The translations under genes were made by a program, and so were the position numbers. DNA of 64,000 nucleotides from an uncultured Bacteroidota bacterium (lineage in GTDB: Bacteria > Bacteroidota > Bacteroidia > Chitinophagales > Chitinophagaceae). The notes under the pieces were generated by a model. The model made no database searches, was not told the origin of the DNA, and worked only from the letters and a program-made list of their open reading frames with translations. This document shows positions 18,714-28,803 of the stretch, piece by piece. The stretch's first letter is position 1. Each line of letters starts with the position of its first letter. The stretch is from assembly GCA_903887415.1 (NCBI GenBank), contig CAISPO010000072.1, positions 22,185-86,184 of the forward strand. Reading direction: 5' to 3'.

Positions 18714-21700
18714 TTATCTTATCAGTGTCACATCTCCTTTATACACCACGTTGGTGCCTCCGGGTTCCCCTACTATAATCGTATAGTAGTAGGTACCCAT
18801 ATCCTGTGGTACACCCTGGAATGTTCCGTCCCATCCCACATCAGGGTTGTTGGTATAGAATATCTGCTGCCCCCACCGGTTATATACGCGGAAGTCAAGA
18901 AGATTCGTGAACTTGATGCCTACGGGGCGGAACACATCATTTAATCCATCACCGTTTGGCGTGAAGCCGCTAGGTATGCAATGATGTGTGTTACTGTCAA
19001 CATGTATCGTTACGAATGCTGAGTCAACACAGCCGTATATATCCATACCATATACCGTATAGGTGGTGGTAACATGTGGGGTCGCTATAGGGTCGTTGAT
19101 GTTAGGATTGTTAAGGCTGCCATCATCGGGCCTCCACCAGTAGTAAACCTGGCTGTCTGCGTTAAGCTGGTAGCTGTCGCCATACAGTATTGTAGCGTCA
19201 GCGGTTACATGCGATACCGGTTTACCAAGTACAGAATGTATCACCATAGTTTGCGTAGCTGGACATGCGCCAAAATCCGTATTTGCCAAACCAACAGTTA
19301 CGGTAAATGAATAGGTACCAAAGGCGTTAAAGAACGGTATCGCGGCCGTATCACTGCTCAGGTTAGCACCGGGCGTCCATAAATAGGTGAAGCTGGTCAG
19401 GTCGCTTAATGCAGGATAAACAGTTACATAATTGTCAAGCGGCAATGGCTGACGCAGGCAAAGTGTAGTGTCGAGCCAGGAATGGATGTTCAACTGAAGC
19501 ACGTAAACATTATGATCTGTAACGCTGATACAGCCAAATTCGTCTGTTACTAACAATGAAACATCATATATCCCTGCCTGGCTATAGAGATGGCCGGGAG
19601 CAGGCGTAGTGCCAGGTGTAGTGCCGGTAGTTCCGTCACCATAATCCCAGGCATAACTGGCCAATGTTGTAGGTGTAGTTTGGTACATTGCAGAAGACGC
19701 ATCAACCATAGTACTGTTTTGTCCAGCACAGATCGTGTCTAGAACAGGCGTGAATGCCGCCTGTACCATATGGTATGTATTCGGATGCTCGGTGATGCTG
19801 GCTGAGCAAATCGCGAAATAAGCCGTAAGTGTTACATTCTGAACCGCATGCGTAAAGAACAGGTGCGTAGGGTTAGTAGTAGTCACAGCCGGAGAGCCAT
19901 CGCCGAAATTCCAGGAATAAGAGGTAGCACCGGTTGAGGTGTTTGTAAAGTAAACCGTATCCTCTTCGCATCCGGGATGTATAGTAGGAATAAAGTTTGC
20001 TACAACTGGCGGATATACGACGACAGTGATAGAATCCATCGGGCTTTCACATCCTACTGTTTGAGTAGCGAAGAATGTGTACGTGCCTGGTATGGATGTG
20101 TTTACTGTTGGCGCAACTGTTGTCCAGCCAACTGTGCTTGTATCGGTCGGATACCACTTAATGTTCAAACCGGCTACTGTAAACGGAACGAATGTAGCGC
20201 CGTAACAATATTGGGTAATGCCCGAGATCACCGGCGCATTAGGAGGGTTTACGATAGTGGCGTCAATGCTCGCCGTGTCTTTACAACCATAAGCACTCAC
20301 CCCGATCACCGTATAAATACCAGTATCCGCATAGGAATAACCGGGCCGTGTAGGGTATTGAAGCGCAGAAGTAAAGCCCGCAGGGCCGGTCCAACTGAAT
20401 GTCTCCCCCGCTGTGGCAGGATTTACAGATAATGTGAGCGTAGTTAAAGACCCGATACATTGCGGTGCATTGGTCGATAAGTTCAAAACAGGTTTGGGGT
20501 GTATATATGCTATTGTACTGTCCAGTGTCGTTACGCCACCCACTGTTTTGGTGACATAATATTTACCTGTATCTGCGTAGGTAGCTGGATAAATTGAAAA
20601 AGTCTGGTTCGTTGAAAGAACGGTGGTGGACGGGTAAGGCCCATACCAGGTATAAGTAGCGCCTGCAGAGCTGTCCAGAACATTAAATGTCAGCGTATCA
20701 CCGTAACAAGGTGTGTTAACAACCGCCCCATTGCAGGTAAGTACAGTCAGATAAATGATCCTGGTACCGCAAGTGCCGGTAGCTGTACCACCGCAATTGC
20801 TATAAGCAGTTCCAGTTATGGTATAAGTGATAGTTGGCGGTAGCGCGGTGAGGTTGATCGTATTGGTAACACCTGTAGTAGATGTAAGGCCTGTGCCCGA
20901 TGCCCACGCCCATGTGGCCCATGTCCATGCGCCTGTATTTGCAAAAGAAAGATTAACAGGCAATGTAGTCATACCGGGGAAAAGGCAAGCATTGAATGTG
21001 TCATAAATAGCGCCGGGAGCAGTAGGCGGATTTACCGGTACGCCATTTACTACGATCGTTGGCTCAGGAAAAGCGCTGTCTATGCCATTCGCTGTATTCA
21101 GGAATGTGTATGCATAGGAAACGAAAGTGCTGTCATATGGGCACAGGTTACCGAGGCTATATACAAGGCCTATAGCAATATCTCCGGGATCAGCAGCATG
21201 GGTGGTATAAACGGGTGTTATAGCTGCCGTTCCTGCATATACCGTACTCAGGTCAGATACATAGAAATCAATTGGCCAGGAATCATACACCAGCGCTTTG
21301 GCGCGGCAATCCTTCGTGCAAAGCTGTAAATAAGCATAAGTGTAAGTTTCGCCGGTGCCTTCTACACCCACGCGGTGATCCAGATCATTCTGGAAGGTAA
21401 CCTGGTTAGTTGTGGCAAAACTACCGCCATGTGCTTCATCATTATCCGGGTCGCAGGAGCGCATATAATAAAGGTTGTTCAGCGTAGTGGCTCCGGTATT
21501 GTATAATTTGGCTGTTACAACCACCCACGAAGCGTTAGTGTCCACACGCGTTTCCATGTTTATCTTCAATTGCCCGGCAGCAGTAGTACCAGACCAGTTT
21601 CCGATAAGCTGGCCACCAGCATTGACATAAGAGACATTATTACCGTTCAGTGTCGCCATTGCACCGGCAGCACTGCCAGCAGTAATAGCGCCGTTGGAGG

Positions 21701-22037
21701 TAAACGCCCAGTTAAGGCCTCCGGGGCCTCCCACTTGTATTCCCCAGCCTTCAAACGGGCTGCCGGGATAAGTGTAGTCGCCCATTAACGGAGGTGCGCC
21801 CACCGTCCAGCCATCGTGGCCGTAGTCGTATGTTTCTGCCAGGTCGCTGCCTGCGGGATAAGGATGATATCCTGCCGGTGGCGGATTAGCACCAAAAGCA
21901 CCATAATCATTTTGGCCTATCTCCAGCCAATGGCCTGGTAAGTATAGCTGACCACCAACTCCACCCACCAGTTGGCCGAAGCAAAGGTTGCTCACTAGCA
22001 GTACAAACAAAAGTAAAAGTAAATGTAAGCGACGCAT
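18714..22037 (-). CDS. PKD/Ig-repeat surface protein with gliding-type (T9SS type B) C-terminal domain
   Basis: The protein has 1107 residues. The signal peptide (about 1-22, ending CFGQ) is followed by a beta-rich N-terminal domain of about 300 residues (LNWAFTSNGAITAG, CDPDNDEAHGG) that I do not recognise. Next come several Ig-like/PKD-like domains, including two clear PKD motifs (YSWNFGDGSPAV and YAWDYGDGTTG). The last 85 or so residues are the gliding-motility-associated domain: IPSGFTPNGDGLNDVFRP, VYNRWGQQIF, WDGTFQGVPQDMGTYYY. Known T9SS substrates with this type B domain are exported and kept at the surface, often with a PorP/SprF partner, which is not seen here. The gene is monocistronic, with the terminator at 18664-18697 just after its stop. 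An adhesive or matrix role is inferred. Confidence 0.88.
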   Translation of the reverse strand: MRRLHLLLLLFVLLVSNLCFGQLVGGVGGQLYLPGHWLEIGQNDYGAFGANPPPAGYHPYPAGSDLAETYDYGHDGWTVGAPPLMGDYTYPGSPFEGWGIQVGGPGGLNWAFTSNGAITAGSAAGAMATLNGNNVSYVNAGGQLIGNWSGTTAAGQLKINMETRVDTNASWVVVTAKLYNTGATTLNNLYYMRSCDPDNDEAHGGSFATTNQVTFQNDLDHRVGVEGTGETYTYAYLQLCTKDCRAKALVYDSWPIDFYVSDLSTVYAGTAAITPVYTTHAADPGDIAIGLVYSLGNLCPYDSTFVSYAYTFLNTANGIDSAFPEPTIVVNGVPVNPPTAPGAIYDTFNACLFPGMTTLPVNLSFANTGAWTWATWAWASGTGLTSTTGVTNTINLTALPPTITYTITGTAYSNCGGTATGTCGTRIIYLTVLTCNGAVVNTPCYGDTLTFNVLDSSAGATYTWYGPYPSTTVLSTNQTFSIYPATYADTGKYYVTKTVGGVTTLDSTIAYIHPKPVLNLSTNAPQCIGSLTTLTLSVNPATAGETFSWTGPAGFTSALQYPTRPGYSYADTGIYTVIGVSAYGCKDTASIDATIVNPPNAPVISGITQYCYGATFVPFTVAGLNIKWYPTDTSTVGWTTVAPTVNTSIPGTYTFFATQTVGCESPMDSITVVVYPPVVANFIPTIHPGCEEDTVYFTNTSTGATSYSWNFGDGSPAVTTTNPTHLFFTHAVQNVTLTAYFAICSASITEHPNTYHMVQAAFTPVLDTICAGQNSTMVDASSAMYQTTPTTLASYAWDYGDGTTGTTPGTTPAPGHLYSQAGIYDVSLLVTDEFGCISVTDHNVYVLQLNIHSWLDTTLCLRQPLPLDNYVTVYPALSDLTSFTYLWTPGANLSSDTAAIPFFNAFGTYSFTVTVGLANTDFGACPATQTMVIHSVLGKPVSHVTADATILYGDSYQLNADSQVYYWWRPDDGSLNNPNINDPIATPHVTTTYTVYGMDIYGCVDSAFVTIHVDSNTHHCIPSGFTPNGDGLNDVFRPVGIKFTNLLDFRVYNRWGQQIFYTNNPDVGWDGTFQGVPQDMGTYYYTIIVGEPGGTNVVYKGDVTLIR

Positions 22038-22270
22038 AGGTTAGATTGTTTATTTTAATTCGTGTTAAATATAAGTAATACTTTCAAAACAACAAAGAAC
22101 TATTTAGTAACATTAGTGTATTGCCAGGCGAACCGTAAAATGAACACCTAGTAAAGAAGACATTAAGTTATTATTAAAGGTTGGTAATAAATGAGATATT
22201 TTTTTAAAAATAATGCGATTATTAACTTGCAATTGATAAAATGGCTTATCCCAATGCAGTTTACCCTATT

Positions 22271-24310
22271 TTACCATACCCGGATTCTTTCATTTTCGGG
22301 CCGGAACAGCTTATCAGACGGTTTTATGTCAAATGCTTTATACCAGGCAGCCATATTGCTAAGCGGCACATTGACCCTTAACACCGAAGGGGAATGCCCA
22401 TCGGTCTTTACCTGGGCGGCCAGTGCTTCCGGGCGCTGGTTCATGCGCCACACCTGTGCCCAACTCAAAAAGAAACGCTGATCTGGCGTAAAACCATCTT
22501 TTTTATCATTGCTTTTGCCTTGTTTGGTCTTTTTAAATGCTTCATATGCAATGTTGATACCCCCGAGGTCGGCCAGATTCTCCCCTTCTGTGAGGCTGTC
22601 ATTGGCATGAATATCATCAATAACAATAATTTTTCTGAACGGGCTTCCCACCTGTTTTGCCCTTGCTTTAAAGTTTGCTTCATCTTCCTTGCTCCACCAG
22701 TTGGAAAGGTTGCCCTGAGCGTTATACAGCCGCCCCTGGTCGTCAAAACCGTGTGTCATTTCATGGCCTATCACAGCGCCTATGCCGCCATAGTTTACAG
22801 CGTCATCGGCATTGGCGTCAAAAAACGGGTATTGAAGTATTCCTGCCGGAAAAACTATTTCATTAAAAGCAGCATTGTAATAGGCGTTTATTGTAGGCGG
22901 CGTCATGCCCCATTCTGTTTTGTCAACCGGCTTTCCCAATTTTCCAAGATTGTAATTATAAGCCCATTGCGATGCGGCAAAAATGTTTTTCACAAAATCG
23001 TTGCCCACAATTACGAGGTCGCTGTAGTCTTTCCATTTGTCGGGATAGCCTATTTTCTTCACAAATGCGTTCAGTTTGGTAAGCGCTTTCCTTTTTGTGC
23101 TGTCGCCCATCCAGTCCAGTTTTTGTATTCTTTCGGCATAGGTTTTCTGTAGGTTGTCCACCAATTCCAGCATTCTTGCCTTTGCTTCGGGCTTAAACTT
23201 TCTGTTCACATACAGTTGTCCCAGCATCTCGCCCTCGCATTCGTCTGTCATTTCCAGTATTCTTTTCCAGCGTGGCCGCTGCGCTTCCAGGCCATAAAGT
23301 ATTTTACCATAAAAATTAAATTGCGTGCTATCGAACTCTGCGCCCAAATGCGGTGCCATTTCATTGACGAGATGAAATTTAAGGTATTTTTTCCATACGT
23401 CTATCGGGACAGATTTAAGGTCATTTGCCACGGTCATAAAAAACTTTGGCTCGGCTACAAGCAAGGTGTCCTGCCCTTTTACGTTCAGACTGGCTAACAG
23501 TTTCTTCCAGTCCATGCCGGTTTGCTTGCTGATGTCATCGACAGTAAATTTATTATATACCCGGTACGGGTCGCGCATATCATTCTGGGTCAGGGAGCCA
23601 CCTGCCAGCGATAGCTCCAGGTTATAGATATCCGCCGCATCTCTGCCGGCAGTGATCTGGTCCTCGCCTATCAGCATAAGTACCGTTGGTATATACTTCC
23701 GGTATGCTTCCCTGATCTTCACGGTACGGTCGTCTTTATCAAAGTAATATTCACGAGTAGGCAAACCAAGGCCACCCTGCCCAAACTGGCATATTTCCTT
23801 AGACACGTTTTTATCATCAGGCGCTATGCCAAAACTGAAAACCGGTCCCAACCCTATCTGGTGCTCATTACCTATTTCATCTATAAGGCTGGATACATCG
23901 CCTACATTATTGATGTGGGCCATAATGTCGCTGAGCGGACTAATACCTTCCTTATTAATAGTAACACTGTCCATGCCACTGCGGTAAAAATCGCCAACTT
24001 TCTGAATGATGCTACCATCAGGTACTTTGCCAAGGGATGCCGCAGAGTCAAGTATGGCGTGCAGTGTCTTGTAGGTAGCTTCTTCTACCTCGTTGAAGCT
24101 GCCCCAACCTGTTTCCGTTTTTGGTATGGGGTTCAGTTTCATCCAGGTGCCATTAGCATATTGATAGAAGTTATCACCGGGGCGTACAGTGGTATCCAGG
24201 TTGGCCCGGTCTATCATTTTATGTACAGATGCCGACGACTGGTCACCTTGGCCGCAGGATGCCAGGGTAAATGCAGCAAGGCCGAAAAAAGTTAAACGTT
24301 TTAAAAGCAT
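22271..24310 (-). CDS. M13 family metallopeptidase (neprilysin/PepO-like lipoprotein), copy A
   Basis: I place the start at an internal ATG, giving 679 residues beginning MLLKRLTFFGLAAFTLASC. The longer ORF (ATG at 24358) would begin upstream of the promoter box at about 24334-24341 and lacks a signal sequence. LASCGQ is a lipobox, so the mature protein should be an outer-membrane or periplasmic lipoprotein. M13 hallmarks are NAYYN, the zinc motif HEMTH (about 516-520) and GENLADLGG with the third zinc ligand Glu. The length matches full M13 enzymes. It would cleave peptides in the cell envelope. A second full-length copy lies just upstream on the same strand. Confidence 0.92.
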   Translation of the reverse strand: MLLKRLTFFGLAAFTLASCGQGDQSSASVHKMIDRANLDTTVRPGDNFYQYANGTWMKLNPIPKTETGWGSFNEVEEATYKTLHAILDSAASLGKVPDGSIIQKVGDFYRSGMDSVTINKEGISPLSDIMAHINNVGDVSSLIDEIGNEHQIGLGPVFSFGIAPDDKNVSKEICQFGQGGLGLPTREYYFDKDDRTVKIREAYRKYIPTVLMLIGEDQITAGRDAADIYNLELSLAGGSLTQNDMRDPYRVYNKFTVDDISKQTGMDWKKLLASLNVKGQDTLLVAEPKFFMTVANDLKSVPIDVWKKYLKFHLVNEMAPHLGAEFDSTQFNFYGKILYGLEAQRPRWKRILEMTDECEGEMLGQLYVNRKFKPEAKARMLELVDNLQKTYAERIQKLDWMGDSTKRKALTKLNAFVKKIGYPDKWKDYSDLVIVGNDFVKNIFAASQWAYNYNLGKLGKPVDKTEWGMTPPTINAYYNAAFNEIVFPAGILQYPFFDANADDAVNYGGIGAVIGHEMTHGFDDQGRLYNAQGNLSNWWSKEDEANFKARAKQVGSPFRKIIVIDDIHANDSLTEGENLADLGGINIAYEAFKKTKQGKSNDKKDGFTPDQRFFLSWAQVWRMNQRPEALAAQVKTDGHSPSVLRVNVPLSNMAAWYKAFDIKPSDKLFRPENERIRVW

Positions 24311-24333
24311 GTTATTTGTTATCAATTGGGGTG

Positions 24334-24341
24334 CAAAATTA
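24334..24341 (-). promoter_or_regulatory. -7 box TAATTTTG for M13 copy A
   Basis: It fits TAnnTTTG on the minus strand, about 23 nt before the ATG at 24310. It lies inside the longer ORF, so it decides in favour of the shorter start. The exact position could be off by a base or two. Confidence 0.5.
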
Positions 24342-24421
24342 CAATAAACATCCTGCATGCTGTAATTATTGTTTATGAATATGAGGCATCATTGATGTTG
24401 TTGCTGGCAATCCAAAAATGC

Positions 24422-24450
24422 GTAGAGACGTTGCAATGCAACGTCTCTAC
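24422..24450. repeat. Palindromic intergenic repeat, GTAGAGACG type, copy 3
   Basis: A 29-bp palindrome has arms GTAGAGACGTTGCA / TGCAACGTCTCTAC around one central base. It sits between the two tandem M13 genes. Confidence 0.85.
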
Positions 24451-24480
24451 TAACACCTGGAAAGAAATAATGCGCACAGA

Positions 24481-26532
24481 TTACCAAACCCTTGCCCTTT
24501 CACTATCAGGGCGGTACATTTTGTCGGTCGGTTTGATACCGAAAGCATCATACCATGCTTTCATATTGCTGATGGGCATATTACACCTGAGCACGCCAGG
24601 AGAGTGCGGATCCGTTTTGAGGCGTGCGGCCAATGCTTCAGGACGAATATTAGAGCGCCATACCTGGGCCCAGCTCAGGAAGAAACGCTGGTCTGGTGTA
24701 AAGCCGTCTATTTTTTCATTGCCCTGGCCTTGCTTGGTTTTTTTGAAGGCTTCATAAGCAATATTGATGCCGCCAAGGTCAGCGAGGTTTTCGCCCTCTG
24801 TAAGGGTGCCATTTGCGTGGCTTGTATCAATAACTATCACTTTGTTGAACTGGTTCACCATAACATTCGCCTTCGCAACAAAATTTGCAGAGTCGGCTGG
24901 GCTCCACCAGTTGCTCAGGTTACCATCGGCACCATACAAGCGGCCCTGGTCGTCAAAACCATGCGTCATTTCGTGGCCAATTACCGCACCTATTCCTCCA
25001 TAGTTCACAGCATCATCTGCGCTCTCATCAAAGAACGGGAACTGGAGGATACCGGCCGGGAACACGATCTCGTTGAATGCAGGGTTGTAGTAGGCGTTAA
25101 CCGTAGGCGGCGTCATACCCCACTCTGCACGATCTACTGGCTTGCCCAGCTTGCTGAGGTTATAATTATATGCCCATTGTTCTGATGCAAGTACATTTTT
25201 TACATAATCGTTGCCTACAATTGTCAGGGCGCTGTAGTCCTTCCATTTGTCCGTATAGCCTATCTTTTTCATAAAGGCATTCAGTTTGGTCAGCGCTTTC
25301 TTTTTAGTGCTGTCACTCATCCAGTCCAGCTTCTGTATGCGCTCGGCATAGGTTGACTGCAGGTTGTCCACTAGTTCCTGCATACGTTTTTTAGCTTCCG
25401 GTTTAAAATATTTGTCCACATACAACTGGCCCAGCAAATCACCGATAGAGCCGTCAACCACTTGCAATATGCGCTTCCATCTCGGTTTTTGTTCTTTCTG
25501 GCCATTCATCGTCTTGCCATAAAAGTTGAAATGGGTGGAGTCAAATCCGTTGCTCAGCTCTGACGCCATATTGTTTACAAGGTGGAATTTCAGATAGCTT
25601 TTCCAAGTTTCCAAGGGTGTGCTCTTCAGTTGCTTTGCCATCGCTGTAAAGAATGCAGGCATCCCCACAATTATGCTATCCGCATTTCCTGCTTTTAAGG
25701 CCGTTAGCATTGTTTTCCAGTCGGTACCTGGCATAGCCTTACCGGCGCCTGCTATATCGTACTTATTATACAATTTGTAGGGATCACGCATTTCCACACG
25801 GGTCATGGATGCACCGGCAAGCGCGAGTTCCAGCTTATACACATCTGCCGCGTTCTTTTCGGCTTTGTCATCACCCATTAACGCCAGCATTTTGGGTATA
25901 TATTGCTGATATGCCTCACGTATTTTAGTAGTACGTTCATCCTTATCAAAATAGTATTCCCTGCCTGGCATACCCAGGCCGCCCTGCCCAAACTGGCATA
26001 TTTCCTTTGTAACGTTCTTGTCATCGGGAGATACACCGAAACTATACAGCGGGCCTATGCCCTGAGTTTGTTCCATGGCCACTTCCGCCAGTACGCCGTT
26101 TGCGTCCTTAATGCTGTTTATACGGGCAATTATCTCATTTAGTGGTGTTATGCCTGCCTTATCTATAGCTGAGCTATCCATACCGCTACGGTAAAAATCG
26201 CCAACTTTCTGCACGGCACTGCCTGCGGCCGCGTTCTTCACCCCTGCGGCAGAGTCCAGAATGCCATGGAGTGCTTTGTAGTTATTTTCCGCCAGAATAT
26301 TAAAGCTGCCCCAGCGTGTCTCCGTGCTTGGTATGGGGTTGTTTTTCAGCCATGAGCCGCCGGCATACTCGAAGAAATTATCCCCCGGGTGAACGGTCGT
26401 GTCCATATTTGCAGGGTCCAGCAATTTGATACCACTGCCTCCGGAAACCGCAGCGCCGGGTTGCTGGCAAGATGCTATCCCTAATACAACTGCCCCAATA
26501 GCCAGCGAAAGAGATCTGTGTTTTAAATTCAT
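24481..26532 (-). CDS. M13 family metallopeptidase (neprilysin/PepO-like lipoprotein), copy B
   Basis: This 683-residue protein is collinear over its full length with copy A and strongly similar in the catalytic half (NAYYNPAFNEIVFPAGIL, HEMTHGFDDQGRLYG, GENLADLGGINIAYEAF). The signal sequence ends in the lipobox GIASC, so it is also a lipoprotein. Copies A and B diverge most in the N-terminal third and in the region around residues 180-330, as expected after an old tandem duplication. It has its own -7 box, TACTTTTG (26555-26562), 22 nt upstream of the ATG, so the two copies need not be co-transcribed. Both keep all the zinc-binding and catalytic residues that I can see. Confidence 0.92.
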   Translation of the reverse strand: MNLKHRSLSLAIGAVVLGIASCQQPGAAVSGGSGIKLLDPANMDTTVHPGDNFFEYAGGSWLKNNPIPSTETRWGSFNILAENNYKALHGILDSAAGVKNAAAGSAVQKVGDFYRSGMDSSAIDKAGITPLNEIIARINSIKDANGVLAEVAMEQTQGIGPLYSFGVSPDDKNVTKEICQFGQGGLGMPGREYYFDKDERTTKIREAYQQYIPKMLALMGDDKAEKNAADVYKLELALAGASMTRVEMRDPYKLYNKYDIAGAGKAMPGTDWKTMLTALKAGNADSIIVGMPAFFTAMAKQLKSTPLETWKSYLKFHLVNNMASELSNGFDSTHFNFYGKTMNGQKEQKPRWKRILQVVDGSIGDLLGQLYVDKYFKPEAKKRMQELVDNLQSTYAERIQKLDWMSDSTKKKALTKLNAFMKKIGYTDKWKDYSALTIVGNDYVKNVLASEQWAYNYNLSKLGKPVDRAEWGMTPPTVNAYYNPAFNEIVFPAGILQFPFFDESADDAVNYGGIGAVIGHEMTHGFDDQGRLYGADGNLSNWWSPADSANFVAKANVMVNQFNKVIVIDTSHANGTLTEGENLADLGGINIAYEAFKKTKQGQGNEKIDGFTPDQRFFLSWAQVWRSNIRPEALAARLKTDPHSPGVLRCNMPISNMKAWYDAFGIKPTDKMYRPDSERARVW

Positions 26533-26554
26533 TATCTGATTTTATTTTAGAGCG

Positions 26555-26562
26555 CAAAAGTA
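26555..26562 (-). promoter_or_regulatory. -7 box TACTTTTG for M13 copy B
   Basis: It matches TAnnTTTG on the minus strand, 22 nt before the ATG at 26532. Confidence 0.5.
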
Positions 26563-26747
26563 AGGCATGACTATTAGAATGCACAATAAATGTAAATAAT
26601 AGATGTGTGAAAAATCGGGGGATTTTTCGCGGACAATAAACGGATGCCGTAACCGCAATTCACAGCCCTCTGAAATTAGCCGGATTCATAGTGCAATATT
26701 ATCGTGCATAATGTGTTTAGTAAAATCCGTTATACTTTTAAACTCTG

Positions 26748-28322
26748 ATGGTACTTACCGATTTAAAAAAAAGTATACCGCTATTTATTATCCTCCTGGT
26801 GTTTGTCGCGCTCAAGGTCCCGCAGTTGCACTATGCGTATTACTGGGACGAAAGCTGGCCCTATGCAGTTGCCATCAAGGGTATGTATCAGCATGGGGTG
26901 AGCCTGATGCCAAATGCCATTGATGCGGAGCTATCACGCGGGCATCCGCTTTTCTTTCATGCAGTTGCCGCAACATGGATGCACATTTTCGGCAGTTCGC
27001 ATATCTCCATGCATTCTTTCGCTTTACTGATCTCGGCGCTATTTCTTATTGCCATTTATGAAACGGCGCTACGTATATTCGACCAGCGGACAGCTCTATT
27101 AGCGTTGTTACTTATTGTCGTCCAGGAAATGTTTTTTATCCAGTCGTCATTGGTATTGCTGGAAATGCTTGTTGCTTTTCTATGTTTCTTAAGCCTTGTA
27201 TTTTACATAAAAGAAAGATACTTATTAACTGCACTGTCCCTTACCATGCTTTTTTACACAAAAGAAAGTGGCCTGGTAATGGGGGCTGTACTTGGCATTG
27301 ATACTGTCGTAAGTATGTTGAACAAAAATACCCCCCCCCTGAAGCTGCGCCTGTACAAAATGTTGTCTGTGGCTGTGCCATGTGCATTTATCGGGATCTT
27401 TTTTCTTGTACAAAAGCACGTAAGAGGCTGGTATGTATTCCCACTTTATTCTGGTTTGATACAGCATCGCTGGGATATTTTTTGGTACACCTTTCGTATG
27501 TCTTGTATAACTACCCTATTCTACGAGCAACTAAGATTCTATTATTTTCTGTTGTTGCTACCAATTGCTGTAATTGCTGCGGTTCGACAAAAAAATACGG
27601 CATTGATGACTATACTTTTGCCCGCCTTTTGCATATACTATTTTGTCGATGATACGAGAGCGGGACGGATATTACCGAGCATTCCTTTTTTCATTTTGTT
27701 TGTAGCAGCGTCGGTTTTCTTTATTTATACCTACTCTGCTAAGGAATATTGCCCGGATAGCAAACAAAGGAAACTGGTGAGGTTGAGCGGGTGGTTTGTG
27801 TTATGCTTTTTATGTTTTTCAGCCATGAACTTCTTTACGCCGAGATACCTGCTGGCAGCCATGATACCACTTTTCTTTATTATTTCAGTATGCTGCGTCA
27901 ATGTTATCAAGCAATCCTACACATGGCTATACTACGCTGTTATTTTGGCTGTGCTCACCATCGGTGGCTTTGCATATATGCATAACGATGCCTGGGGAGA
28001 TTGCGAACATGGCATCTTTGACGGGCTTTATGTGCAGCAGGGAGTAGTTGACTATTTTGAAAAGAATGTGCCCAACGATCTGCATATCGCGGCTCTTTTT
28101 ATGGAAGGACAACACCTATCCGATCCCGCCACGGGCTTCCTGCACAGAGATAAGCCATATACAGATGTTAAATGGGATATTAATGACGATACCCGATATG
28201 CCATATTTGATAATATTGAAGCCGATGAGCGTTATACTCGTATTAAAAACGACACAGGCTTTTACCTGGCTAAAAGAATCGAAAAAGGAAAAGTATGGGC
28301 AGAGATCTACAAAAGAAAATAA
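26748..28322 (+). CDS. GT39-type membrane glycosyltransferase (ArnT/PMT-like)
   Basis: This 524-residue integral membrane protein has about ten or more hydrophobic segments. Its first periplasmic loop has the acidic motif YYWDESWPYAVAIKGM, where GT39/ArnT-like enzymes place the catalytic Asp-Glu. It is followed by HPLFFHAVAATW and YTKESG, which also fit. These enzymes move a sugar from a polyprenyl-phosphate carrier to lipid or protein acceptors on the periplasmic side. The acceptor here is unknown. The C-terminal 90 residues are soluble. The lprI-like gene follows 36 bp later and may be co-transcribed, although it also has a promoter-like box, TATATTTG (28334-28341). Confidence 0.8.
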   Translation: MVLTDLKKSIPLFIILLVFVALKVPQLHYAYYWDESWPYAVAIKGMYQHGVSLMPNAIDAELSRGHPLFFHAVAATWMHIFGSSHISMHSFALLISALFLIAIYETALRIFDQRTALLALLLIVVQEMFFIQSSLVLLEMLVAFLCFLSLVFYIKERYLLTALSLTMLFYTKESGLVMGAVLGIDTVVSMLNKNTPPLKLRLYKMLSVAVPCAFIGIFFLVQKHVRGWYVFPLYSGLIQHRWDIFWYTFRMSCITTLFYEQLRFYYFLLLLPIAVIAAVRQKNTALMTILLPAFCIYYFVDDTRAGRILPSIPFFILFVAASVFFIYTYSAKEYCPDSKQRKLVRLSGWFVLCFLCFSAMNFFTPRYLLAAMIPLFFIISVCCVNVIKQSYTWLYYAVILAVLTIGGFAYMHNDAWGDCEHGIFDGLYVQQGVVDYFEKNVPNDLHIAALFMEGQHLSDPATGFLHRDKPYTDVKWDINDDTRYAIFDNIEADERYTRIKNDTGFYLAKRIEKGKVWAEIYKRK

Positions 28323-28358
28323 AAACACCTTAGTATATTTGAAGCAAGAAACAGAGCT

Positions 28359-28775
28359 ATGCCTAAAAAATATTTGATCCTTATTATATTGCTCCTCCCG
28401 GCATTTCACGCTTTTTCCCAAACAGTAAAAGAAGATGCTATAGATATAGCTTACCGGGACTGCCTGCTAAAAGATACTTCATCAGGCAATATTGACGCCT
28501 GTGCATTTATAGCTTATGGCAAGTGGAACAAAGAGCTGGATAATGCCTATAATAAATTAATGAAATCGCTGAAGAAAGCCAAGGATAAAACGGCCCTGAA
28601 ACAATCGCAAACTGCATGGAAGGCTTACCGGGATGCAGAATTTGCCTCCTACGACAATATGTTCAACCGCCCAGGCAATAAATTTTGCCTGATGCGCCAG
28701 AATGGCCGCATAGATGTTGTGCGGGCACGGGTGCTGCAATTGCGCGGCTATGCCGAATCAATGAAAAAGGATTAG
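28359..28775 (+). CDS. Lysozyme-inhibitor LprI-like (DUF1311) secreted protein
   Basis: The 138-residue protein has a signal peptide (about 1-21, ending AFSQ) and one LprI/DUF1311 domain. It shows the usual paired cysteines (CLLKDT, DACAFIAYGKW, FCLMRQ) and the helical core ELDNAYNKLMKSLKKA ... LKQSQTAWKAYRDAEF. Some LprI-family members inhibit lysozyme; most are uncharacterised. The protein should be periplasmic or secreted. The start is fixed by the signal peptide. Confidence 0.82.
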   Translation: MPKKYLILIILLLPAFHAFSQTVKEDAIDIAYRDCLLKDTSSGNIDACAFIAYGKWNKELDNAYNKLMKSLKKAKDKTALKQSQTAWKAYRDAEFASYDNMFNRPGNKFCLMRQNGRIDVVRARVLQLRGYAESMKKD

Positions 28776-28803
28776 CGCATGCCTATTTGTATTTTTATGT
28801 ATA

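Noticed and set aside
22394..23152. A 252-codon plus-strand ORF over M13 copy A (and a 193-codon one over copy B)
   Set aside because: Both are shadows of the conserved M13 catalytic region; the same shadow appears in both copies because the genes are paralogous.
24311..24358. Upstream ATG of M13 copy A as the true start
   Set aside because: The promoter box TAATTTTG lies within the extension, and the lipoprotein signal begins at the internal Met.
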